A stretch of DNA of 52,740 bases from an uncultured Lachnospiraceae bacterium (GTDB lineage Bacteria; Bacillota; Clostridia; Lachnospirales; Lachnospiraceae), in assembly GCA_910585065.1 (NCBI GenBank), contig CAJUCG010000002.1, forward strand, positions 1 through 52,740, in the 5' to 3' direction. Below, piece by piece: positions 18,255 through 24,950 of this stretch. The first letter of the stretch is position 1. Each line of letters starts with the position of its first letter. A program made the translations under genes and the position numbers. The notes beneath the pieces are model-generated. The model saw nothing but the letters and a program-made list of their open reading frames with translations, did no database searches and was not told where the DNA came from.

Positions 18255-19187
18255 TTATACAAAGCTGACATCCGACAGCTTTTTCGCAATTCGGTTAACC
18301 ACAATCAGCAAGATCAGATTCACGGCGGTATTAAACAGTCCTATCGCTGTCGAATAACTGTACTTCGCGCCCTCAATACCCTGCTGGTAAACATACACAG
18401 AGATTACATCGCTTGTCGCCTTGTTCAGATCCGTCTGCAAGAGCCATACTTTCTCAAATCCCACATTCATAATGCCGCCGGCGCACATAATCAACTGCAA
18501 TACCATGATTGGCACAAGTTCCGGGATATCAATATGGCGGATTCGCTGAAACATCGACGCGCCGTCAATCTTCGCCGCCTCATACTGGGATGTGTCGATA
18601 TTGGACAGCGTTGCCATATAGACGATGATTCCCCACCCCGCATCCTGCCAGATACCGGAGGAAATAAAGATGGTTCGAAATGCACTTGCCTCCGTTAAAA
18701 AGTCAATCTGCGTCCCTGCAATCAGGTTGATAAGTCCCCCCGAAGGACTTAGGAATATACGAATCATACCACAGACTACCATAATAGAAATAAAATGCGG
18801 TGCGTAGAGTACAGTCTGTGTCACCCGCTTAAATCGTTTAAAGCGGAGCTGGTTAATCATCAGTGCAAGGATAACCGGAACTGGAAAACTCCACAAAAGA
18901 CCGTAGAAATTTAACAGCAATGTGTTTTTGATCATTCTCCAGCAATTCGGCGAGGTGAAAAAACGTTCAAACCACTTTAATCCCACCCATTCTGCTTTCC
19001 ACATGGAGCCAGTCTTAAAATCTCTGAAGGCAATCTGTATGCCATACATTGGTATGTACTTATAAATCACAGTCAGGATAACCGGAACCAAGAGCATCAG
19101 ATAGAGCTGCCAGTTGCCAAAGATACGCTGCTTTAACGGTTTCTTTTGAATAAGTGCCGCCGGCGCAGATGCTTTGTTCTTCTTCAT
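18255..19187 (-). CDS. ABC transporter permease, LplB type
   Basis: A 310-residue membrane permease with the LplB hallmarks KYIPMYGIQIAFRDFK near the N-terminus and YEAAKIDGASMFQRIRHIDIPELVP as coupling loop. It is the first gene of the seven-gene fructan operon, behind GGAGAGTAGAAAG and about 135 nt downstream of the promoter at 19330-19357. No ATP-binding subunit is encoded in the operon, so a shared MsmK-like ATPase encoded elsewhere is implied. Confidence 0.93.
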   Translation of the reverse strand: MKKNKASAPAALIQKKPLKQRIFGNWQLYLMLLVPVILTVIYKYIPMYGIQIAFRDFKTGSMWKAEWVGLKWFERFFTSPNCWRMIKNTLLLNFYGLLWSFPVPVILALMINQLRFKRFKRVTQTVLYAPHFISIMVVCGMIRIFLSPSGGLINLIAGTQIDFLTEASAFRTIFISSGIWQDAGWGIIVYMATLSNIDTSQYEAAKIDGASMFQRIRHIDIPELVPIMVLQLIMCAGGIMNVGFEKVWLLQTDLNKATSDVISVYVYQQGIEGAKYSYSTAIGLFNTAVNLILLIVVNRIAKKLSDVSFV

Positions 19188-19313
19188 CTTTCTACTCTCC
19201 TCTCTTATTCTTTGATTCTAATGCCCGCCAAGACAACCTTTCTGCTCCTTCTCTTCCCGGGAAAATACAAAAATTTTTTTATTGAGGGGGATGCATTTTT
19301 TGAAGTTGTATGG

Positions 19314-19323
19314 TGAAACGTTA
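19314..19323. promoter_or_regulatory. LacI-type operator 1, over the fructan operon start site
   Basis: TGAAACGTTA matches the left nine bases of the perfect palindrome at 19455. On the minus strand it begins 6 nt after the -10 box, so a bound repressor would sit over the transcription start. Confidence 0.65.
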
Positions 19324-19329
19324 TTTTAT

Positions 19330-19357
19330 ATTATATCAGCACTTTTCACAAAGTCAA
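19330..19357 (-). promoter_or_regulatory. Promoter of the fructan operon
   Basis: On the minus strand TTGACT (19352-19357) and TATAAT (19330-19335) are spaced by 16 nt. The start should fall near 19323, inside operator 1. It is one of the strongest-looking promoters in the window. Confidence 0.8.
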
Positions 19358-19454
19358 TAGTTTTTTTATAATTTCTTGGATATTTTGATGTTTTTATTCG
19401 CTTTTACTAAAATTTAGTTGGCTATTTTGTTGATTTTATACAGTGAATTTTAAA

Positions 19455-19466
19455 TGAAACGTTTCA
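19455..19466. promoter_or_regulatory. LacI-type operator 2, perfect palindrome
   Basis: TGAAACGTTTCA is a perfect 12-bp palindrome of the LacI/CcpA class. It lies 20 bp upstream of the lacI -35 box and 141 bp (centre to centre) from operator 1. It may be an auxiliary site for looping by the LacI protein or a catabolite site for CcpA. Confidence 0.75.
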
Positions 19467-19486
19467 CGAAATATTTCATTTTTATC

Positions 19487-19515
19487 TTTACAAACGCCGA
19501 TTTATGGAGTATAAT
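19487..19515 (+). promoter_or_regulatory. Promoter of lacI
   Basis: TTTACA (19487-19492), a 17-nt spacer and TATAAT (19510-19515) on the plus strand. The start near 19522 would leave an untranslated leader of about 185 nt before the lacI start codon. Confidence 0.75.
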
Positions 19516-19600
19516 AAAAAGCAGGGAGAAAAAATTCGGTTTTTTATCTGTTTTTTTATAAGATATAGTATAAAAATATCTGATTTTTAGATTATTCTCC

Positions 19601-19672
19601 CGCGTGTCTCTTTACTTTTCATGAAATTGATTTTCTGTTCACTATTTTTCATATGAACAGAAAACACACGCG
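19601..19672 (+). promoter_or_regulatory. Nested inverted repeats in the lacI leader
   Basis: TTTTCTGTTCA (19631-19641) and TGAACAGAAAA (19654-19664) pair perfectly around a 12-nt loop. CGCGTGT (19601-19607) pairs with ACACGCG (19666-19672) outside it. No T-run follows, so this is not a normal terminator. It may be a leader structure or a protein-binding palindrome. Confidence 0.5.
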
Positions 19673-19707
19673 ATTATCCGATTATCCGATTAGATAAGGA
19701 GTATTCT

Positions 19708-20733
19708 ATGAAAAAAGAAAATTCTGCACCGACCATGAAGGATGTTGCGCGCGAGGCAGGCGTTGCACTCGGAACGGTCTCAAAGGTGGTGAATGGCCTT
19801 CCCGTCGGAGAAACCTACCGCATCCGCGTCGAGGAGGCAATCAAAAAACTGAATTATCAGATCAACAGTTATGCGCAGGGCTTAAAAGCGAATAAGACTT
19901 ACACCGTAGCACTTTTGATCCCCAACACGCAGGAACCTTTTTTTGCCTCCCTTGCCTACCATATTAACCTGGCACTTTTAAAGAGAAAATACCGGATGCT
20001 TTTATGCTGTACCGATTTCGATTTAGGTCAGGAACAGGAATATGTAAAAATGGCACAGCAAAACAAAGTGGACGGAATTATTGGACTAACCTACAACCCA
20101 AATTTAATTGTGGAAGAAAACACTCCCTTTGTCGCGATCGACCGCTCCATGGGTCCAAAGATCCCCTGTGTGGCAAGCGACAATTTTGCAGGGGGACAAC
20201 TTGCCGCCGAAAAGCTTGCCGATCTCGGCTGCAAAAGAGTCGCATTTTTGCGCACCGGCTCCTCTTTAAACAATGAGCCAAACAAGCGCAAAGCAGGGTT
20301 TGAGAACGGCTGCCTTTCCCGTGGACTAAATTACAAGATGAAGATTTTAAATGATGGGGAACCCTATGAGGAATTTGAAAATTTTCTTAGCGATCATATG
20401 CAGGATGGCAGACTTATGTTTGAGGGGATTTTCTGCGTGACGGACGGACTCGCCTATATTGTGATCAAGATGCTGCGAAATCTTGGACTTCGGGTGCCGG
20501 AGGATGTGCAGGTTATAGGATTTGACGGCATTCGCTATTTTAACAGTCAAGACTACATATGTTCCACTATCGTGCAGCCCGTACCGGAAATTGCCGGAAT
20601 GTGCGTCGATCTGCTTTTACAGGAAAATATGCCTGTAAGACCGCCGCTTATCTGTCTTCCTGTCACTTACGGCGCAGGTGGGACGACAAGGGAGGGTGAG
20701 ATAGAAAAGAAAGGAGATAAATTATGGCAATAA
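19708..20733 (+). CDS. LacI-family regulator of the fructan operon
   Basis: A 341-residue LacI/GalR-type repressor. The N-terminal helix-turn-helix with hinge helix covers about 10-65 (MKDVAREAGVALGTVSKVVNG, then YQINSYAQGLKANKT). The sugar-binding domain continues to about 330 (VALLIPNTQEPFFASLAYHI, VPEDVQVIGFDGIRYF, ICSTIVQPV). It is divergent from the fructan operon and flanked by matching operators, so it most likely represses that operon until a fructose-containing ligand binds. The start follows AAGGAG. Its last 10 nt overlap the next gene, which suggests coupled translation. Confidence 0.93.
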   Translation: MKKENSAPTMKDVAREAGVALGTVSKVVNGLPVGETYRIRVEEAIKKLNYQINSYAQGLKANKTYTVALLIPNTQEPFFASLAYHINLALLKRKYRMLLCCTDFDLGQEQEYVKMAQQNKVDGIIGLTYNPNLIVEENTPFVAIDRSMGPKIPCVASDNFAGGQLAAEKLADLGCKRVAFLRTGSSLNNEPNKRKAGFENGCLSRGLNYKMKILNDGEPYEEFENFLSDHMQDGRLMFEGIFCVTDGLAYIVIKMLRNLGLRVPEDVQVIGFDGIRYFNSQDYICSTIVQPVPEIAGMCVDLLLQENMPVRPPLICLPVTYGAGGTTREGEIEKKGDKLWQ

Positions 20734-21302
20734 AATCCAAACATATTATTATTGTATCTTGTGTTGTTCTGCTCCTATGTGCTTTTGTTTTATTTTCCCG
20801 GATTGGCGTTCCGACCGTGGTAAAGCTTGGCAGCAGTTTTGCTGTGGATAATACGAACGAGAGCCGAATTTTGTTAAATCATATTGATACCCTCGCAAGG
20901 GATGGACTCTACTATGCCGCCTGGGGAATCGGGGAGAAAGAGGACTGTAAGGATAATAATGGCAAGACAATAAGCCTGCACGATGCACAGATCTATTTTC
21001 TGTTGGGGGAGTACCAAAACGCAGAGCAGGCACAGGAAAATATGCAGACCTGGCTGGACTCCGGGAGAGCCAACTACGAGGTAATAAAAGAGGATACCAT
21101 CACATTTTGCGATCAGGAATGCACCCGGCTAATCTACCGCTTTGCTGAGCAGGACAGCCTGTACTCAAACGGGGTTTCTGTATTTGGAGTCTTAGACAAC
21201 AGTGCAGTCTGTATTGAATTAACCTGCCGCGAAACTTTTGTCGGAGACCCAATGGCAACAATGGATGAATTTTTAGGAGCCTGCACTCACACGGCAAATT
21301 AA
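20724..21302 (+). CDS. Hypothetical membrane-anchored extracellular protein
   Basis: A 192-residue protein with one N-terminal membrane segment (about 8-26, IIIVSCVVLLLCAFVLF) that may act as anchor or uncleaved signal. The rest is soluble and mixed alpha/beta, with four cysteines, two of them in FCDQECTRL, that could form a disulfide outside the cell. I do not recognise the family. The ATG lies within the end of lacI, behind AAAGGAGATAAATT, and a DUF624 membrane protein follows 13 nt downstream, so all three form one operon. A part in sensing or in transporter assembly is possible but unsupported. Confidence 0.6.
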   Translation: MAIKSKHIIIVSCVVLLLCAFVLFSRIGVPTVVKLGSSFAVDNTNESRILLNHIDTLARDGLYYAAWGIGEKEDCKDNNGKTISLHDAQIYFLLGEYQNAEQAQENMQTWLDSGRANYEVIKEDTITFCDQECTRLIYRFAEQDSLYSNGVSVFGVLDNSAVCIELTCRETFVGDPMATMDEFLGACTHTAN

Positions 21303-21315
21303 GGGGGGAAGGAAG

Positions 21316-22119
21316 ATGCCAAACTATTTAAAACATGGCGATGGAAACCGCTTAGTGGGCTTTGCACGCTACACAGAATTACTTGACCGGGATATAAAGA
21401 GATTCCTCTTCGTCAATTTTCTGACACTTATCGGTTTTCTGCCATTTTTTATCGGAGTGCTTTTTGCAATTCTGTCTTCAAGCACACTTCTTTTACTGCC
21501 CGCCTGTATCTTTGGCGGCGCGCTAGCCGGTCCCGCCCTCTCCTGTATGTATGACGCGGTATTTCGCAGCTTGCGGGACGCACCGGGAAAATGTCTTGAA
21601 AACTATAGGCGTGCCCTAAAGCAAAACTGGAGGCAGTCCATCCTGCCAGGCATTATCTTTTGTCTGTTTTTAGGCTTTTACCTCTTTATGCTTATGATGT
21701 TTTGGCAGGCTTCCTCCTCGCCGGGATTTGGCACATTGGCACTCTATCTTTTCAGCCTGCTGATGTTTACCATGTTCTTTTCCCTTTTCTGGCCGCAGCT
21801 TGTCCTCTTTAAACAGAGCAGCAAGCAGACATTCAAAAACTGTCTGCTCTTTCTCCTGCGATTTTTCTGGAAAACACTTGGCTGTGCAGTTTTGCAGGTT
21901 CTCTACTGGGGTATCCTCGTGTTGTTTTTGCCTTGGTCCGTTATCCTGCTGCCACTTACCGGATTCTGGTTTATTTTGTTTACAGCAAATTTTTTGCTCT
22001 ACCGCATATTAAATGAAAGTTTTGGTATCGAGGAAAAAATTGCAAAGGCATTCCCCGAACAGACAGTCATTTATGAAGATGACGAAACCTGGTTAAAAAG
22101 AAAACAGGCGGAGCAGTAG
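21316..22119 (+). CDS. DUF624 (YesL-like) membrane protein
   Basis: A 267-residue integral membrane protein with about five hydrophobic segments and the DUF624 pattern of an N-terminal soluble stretch, a long hydrophobic pair with GGALAGPALSCMYDA, and ALKQNWRQSILPG. Members are common beside LplABC-type sugar importers, and YesL of Bacillus is the usual reference; their function is not known. AAGGGGGGAAGGAAG precedes the ATG. The stop codon lies inside a perfect hairpin (22103-22130). Confidence 0.8.
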   Translation: MPNYLKHGDGNRLVGFARYTELLDRDIKRFLFVNFLTLIGFLPFFIGVLFAILSSSTLLLLPACIFGGALAGPALSCMYDAVFRSLRDAPGKCLENYRRALKQNWRQSILPGIIFCLFLGFYLFMLMMFWQASSSPGFGTLALYLFSLLMFTMFFSLFWPQLVLFKQSSKQTFKNCLLFLLRFFWKTLGCAVLQVLYWGILVLFLPWSVILLPLTGFWFILFTANFLLYRILNESFGIEEKIAKAFPEQTVIYEDDETWLKRKQAEQ

Positions 22120-22130
22120 CTCCGCCTGTT
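22103..22130 (-). terminator. 12-bp perfect hairpin overlapping the DUF624 stop codon
   Basis: AACAGGCGGAGC (22103-22114) pairs perfectly with GCTCCGCCTGTT (22119-22130) around the loop AGTA. Read on the minus strand it is followed by TTTTCTTTTT-like sequence, so it works best as terminator for the metallophosphoesterase operon. On the plus strand no T-run follows, though it may still stop or protect the lacI transcript. Confidence 0.7.
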
Positions 22131-22136
22131 GATTCA

Positions 22137-22255
22137 CTATTCTCCAATATCTTTCGCTGTCATAATACAAACATTTTTATATTGTTCTATCACAAGAAGA
22201 TCTTTATCCCCGCTGACAATATACAGGGCATAAGAATAGAATCTTCAGGATCACG
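22137..22255 (-). pseudogene. Remnant of a PIN-domain (VapC-like) toxin, C-terminal end
   Basis: An open minus-strand frame of about 39 codons ends at TAG (22137-22139) and reads ...SISYALYIVSGDKDLLVIEQ..., then ends CIMTAKDIGE. The block YIVSGDKDLL is the usual C-terminal Asp-containing motif of the PIN_3 type toxin family. A TGA at 22256-22258 cuts the frame upstream and no start codon or N-terminal PIN motif is found, so this is a decayed fragment. No antitoxin partner is visible. Confidence 0.6.
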
Positions 22256-22291
22256 TCATATTTCAATATGAGCTAAAGCGGCAGAAGCATA

Positions 22292-22924
22292 TCACCTTCC
22301 ATGCACAATCAAATGCTCCTGCGGCTCATCATCCTCAAAATCAAACACACAGCGTTCATATGCATTGATAATATGTGTATCTTCATACCGGTCATAGCGC
22401 TTATAGTCCCTGCCATAGGACAAATGCACATGTCCATGCAGGAAAAATTTCGGGCGGTATTTTTCCATCAGCGTCCGGAACACCTTAAAGCCTTGGTGTG
22501 GCAAATCGCGCCCGTCATTTAACTGATACGCGGGTGCGTGCGTCACCAAAATATCAAAGCCTCGCTTTTTAAACAGCTTAAACCAAAGTCGATTCACCCG
22601 CTGCTTCATCTCACTTTCCGTATACTGATGCGGCCCCGGCTTATAGCGCATAGAGCCACCAAGTCCTAAGATTCTAACACCTTTGTAAACAAAAATCTTA
22701 TCTTCAATGCAAGTGCAGCCCTCCGGCGGAATTTGATCGTACTTGCCATCATGGTTTCCATGAATATACAGAACCGGACCCGAGTAAAAAGTTACCAGAA
22801 AAGAAAGGTAACGGGGATCTAAGTCGCCACAGGAAATAATCAGATCAATCCCCTCAAGCATACTCCTATCAAAATAATCCCACAACGCTTTTGATTCCTC
22901 ATCCGCAATCGCCAATATTCTCAT
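22292..22924 (-). CDS. Calcineurin-like metallophosphoesterase
   Basis: A 210-residue phosphoesterase with the two-metal motif set: ILAIADEE (an unusual first motif; the classic form is DxH), ISCGDLDPRYL, IHGNHDG, VTHAPAY and LHGHVHLSYG. The first motif has AD-E where the metal-binding His usually stands, which may change metal binding. The substrate is unknown. The gene begins 4 nt after the stop of the ParB-like/BMP fusion gene, so the two are coupled and probably act in one pathway. The hairpin at 22103-22130 lies downstream as its likely terminator. Confidence 0.88.
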   Translation of the reverse strand: MRILAIADEESKALWDYFDRSMLEGIDLIISCGDLDPRYLSFLVTFYSGPVLYIHGNHDGKYDQIPPEGCTCIEDKIFVYKGVRILGLGGSMRYKPGPHQYTESEMKQRVNRLWFKLFKKRGFDILVTHAPAYQLNDGRDLPHQGFKVFRTLMEKYRPKFFLHGHVHLSYGRDYKRYDRYEDTHIINAYERCVFDFEDDEPQEHLIVHGR

Positions 22925-22928
22925 CGGG

Positions 22929-24836
22929 TCAACCTTCCTTTTGTTTTACTCCCTGCTGCCGCACTACCGGCTCCGCCTGTTCTTTTAACTCCTCCGTCCT
23001 AGGAATAGAACCGATTACATTCTCTGCCAACCAGTCCATCCGCATAATCTCCTCCGGTGCAAGGCTCTTGTCCGGGTCGGGCTGCGCTATGCCCGTCTGC
23101 GAATAGAGAATACCGGAAAATGGGTTGAACTGCTCCGAACTTATTGTCGCTTTTAACAGTTCCGATAAACGCTTTGTGCCAATCGGAAGACGCTGGGAAC
23201 AGATAACATCAATTACCCCCGATGAAATGCCCCACCAATAATTGATCGCCTTTGTTGCCGTAGAATCGTCTGACTTCCATTTTCCATCCATAATTGTGCG
23301 GATCAACTGTTCATAAAATTTTCCCCAGTGGCAAATTGGCATTGCAAGATTGCGCGGGGTTTCTCCCTCCATATGATACAGCCCAAAAAAGCGGGAAGCC
23401 TCCTCCGGGATCATCATATCCTTCCCGGAAATGCAGGCAGGATTCAGCTCGCGGATCTTGCTGTCCGTATCAAAGTCCTTTCTCGCTGACCATTCTAAGA
23501 AAACTTCCACGCGCGGGTTAATCATCTTCGCTCCAAGCGCGAACGCATTGATATTTGCGATCGAACCATAAATTGGATAGTCCTCAATATAGAGCAGGCG
23601 ATTATTCTCCGCCATCGCCCCGGCGATCGCCCCCATCAAAAACTTCGCCTCGTGCATTCTGGCATAATATGTCCGAATATATCGATGGGAAGTATGCAGC
23701 GAACAATTCATAATGCGCACATCCGGATTGGCAATCGCCGCCTTTACACTTGCCTGAACAAAAGAAGGTGTAGTTGTAAAAATCAGATTGCAGCCCGCCG
23801 CGATCGCGCCGTCAATTAGTTCATCAATCGTTTCCTGTGTTCCGCTCTCATAACTTACCGTGCTAAGTTCTTCCGGAAAGGTCTGCTCCAAATAGAGGCG
23901 GCCAAGTTCATGCGCGTAAGTCCAGGCGGATGTCCCCGGCGTTTTCTCATAGATAAACGCAATTTTTAATTTTGGGGCGGAGAGCGGGAAAATCGTGCTG
24001 AGCAGCGATTTCTTTTCCCGATTTGGCTTCATTTTCAACTCGATTCCCTGCTCCTCCTGCAAAAGCTGAAACTCCTCCCAGCTCTTCGCAATCAATTCCT
24101 TCAATTCGCTGGTCGTTTTCTCACCGATGGAAGAAAAACCGTAGAGCATAATAAACGCTAAGAATGCATCCCCGACAGTGGCTTTTAATTTGTTGCCGCC
24201 CTGTGCGCGAAACTCTGTTGCAAAACGATTGTAGGCAAAGCTAAATTCCCGGATCTCATCTTCCGTCCACTTCTCACCCGGCTTTTTGCCGACTGCCTCC
24301 TGAAGTTTTGCAAAGCTTCCTTCCTGAGAAAACCAAACATAGTTGATTGGTGCCAGTTCATAAAAATCAAGGAATTCGAAATATATCTTGTTTTCCTTAT
24401 CTTCCGTGCGCTTAGGAATAATTCGGGTCACTTCTCCCCGGATAGAGTCCGCCTCAAAGTACTTCATCACGCTGACGCGCTTGTTGCCCTCCTCAACGTA
24501 AAATTTATTCATGTATTCATAGGCTTTGATTGGGGTATGGATTCCCTCCTCCACATGGCTGGTGCTAAGCCCTATCCATTTTGCGGCAAATTCCGTTCCC
24601 TCGCGCAGGATTGGCATAAAATTCCCAGCGAAAGAATTGCTGCGTCCGGAATTTTTTGTCCCAACTATTAAATCTATAGGAATTTGCACTAACCCAAGCG
24701 GACGCTCCGCGTATGTACCTTTCTCAGGCAAAATATCGTCAAGTACCTGCAAAGTTGGTTTGACCCCCCGCAGCATACGCATCTGGTAATCCTTTTTTCC
24801 CAGCTTTACCGCCTTTGCATAATCTTCTTTTCCCAT
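22929..24836 (-). CDS. Cytosolic fusion: ParB-like domain plus BMP/PnrA-like ligand-binding domain
   Basis: A 635-residue protein without signal peptide or lipobox. The N-terminal part (about 45-130) resembles a ParB/sulfiredoxin-like fold (GLVQIPIDLIVGTKNSGRS, then the EGNKRVSVMKY motif). A helical middle part follows. From about 290 to 560 lies a BMP/PnrA-type ligand-binding domain (KIAFIYEKTPGTSAWTYAHELGR, DGAIAAGCNLIFTTTPSFVQ, KFLMGAIAGAMAENNRLLYIEDYPIYGSIANINAF). BMP proteins normally sit outside the cell and bind nucleosides for an ABC importer. Here the domain is intracellular, so ligand sensing is more likely than transport. Coupled to the metallophosphoesterase gene. IATAGGAGG-type ribosome site at ATAGGAGGATTTC. 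Confidence 0.7.
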   Translation of the reverse strand: MGKEDYAKAVKLGKKDYQMRMLRGVKPTLQVLDDILPEKGTYAERPLGLVQIPIDLIVGTKNSGRSNSFAGNFMPILREGTEFAAKWIGLSTSHVEEGIHTPIKAYEYMNKFYVEEGNKRVSVMKYFEADSIRGEVTRIIPKRTEDKENKIYFEFLDFYELAPINYVWFSQEGSFAKLQEAVGKKPGEKWTEDEIREFSFAYNRFATEFRAQGGNKLKATVGDAFLAFIMLYGFSSIGEKTTSELKELIAKSWEEFQLLQEEQGIELKMKPNREKKSLLSTIFPLSAPKLKIAFIYEKTPGTSAWTYAHELGRLYLEQTFPEELSTVSYESGTQETIDELIDGAIAAGCNLIFTTTPSFVQASVKAAIANPDVRIMNCSLHTSHRYIRTYYARMHEAKFLMGAIAGAMAENNRLLYIEDYPIYGSIANINAFALGAKMINPRVEVFLEWSARKDFDTDSKIRELNPACISGKDMMIPEEASRFFGLYHMEGETPRNLAMPICHWGKFYEQLIRTIMDGKWKSDDSTATKAINYWWGISSGVIDVICSQRLPIGTKRLSELLKATISSEQFNPFSGILYSQTGIAQPDPDKSLAPEEIMRMDWLAENVIGSIPRTEELKEQAEPVVRQQGVKQKEG

Positions 24837-24873
24837 GAAATCCTCCTATATATAAGTTCCGTAAAGTCCTTCC

Positions 24874-24941
24874 CAGTACCCAATGATCTAGGAAAGAATT
24901 TCTGGTCTGCTTCACTGCCTGGAAATTCTTTCTGGGTGCTG
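24874..24941. repeat. Two-part inverted repeat between GH115 and the BMP-fusion gene
   Basis: GAAAGAATTTC (24892-24902) pairs exactly with GAAATTCTTTC (24922-24932) around 19 nt. Outside it CAGTACCCA (24874-24882) pairs with TGGGTGCTG (24933-24941) with one G-T pair; only the left arm has a 9-nt bulge. There is no T-run, so a simple terminator is unlikely. It may be an RNA processing site, an operator or a small repeat element. Confidence 0.55.
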
Positions 24942-24950
24942 TCTAGGATT

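Larger units (their letters stand above)
19188..19707. other. Regulatory intergenic region between fructan operon and lacI
   Basis: This 520-nt gene-free stretch holds two divergent sigma-A-type promoters, two LacI-type operators and a long lacI leader with nested inverted repeats; each is listed separately. The rest is AT-rich, with no further open frame that looks coding. Part of the stretch (19188-19320) is the untranslated leader of the fructan operon. Confidence 0.8.

Noticed and set aside
19671..19693. Short tandem GATTATCC repeats before lacI as a CRISPR or phase-variation tract
   Set aside because: Only about two and a half units of 8 bp, without spacers; too short for either.
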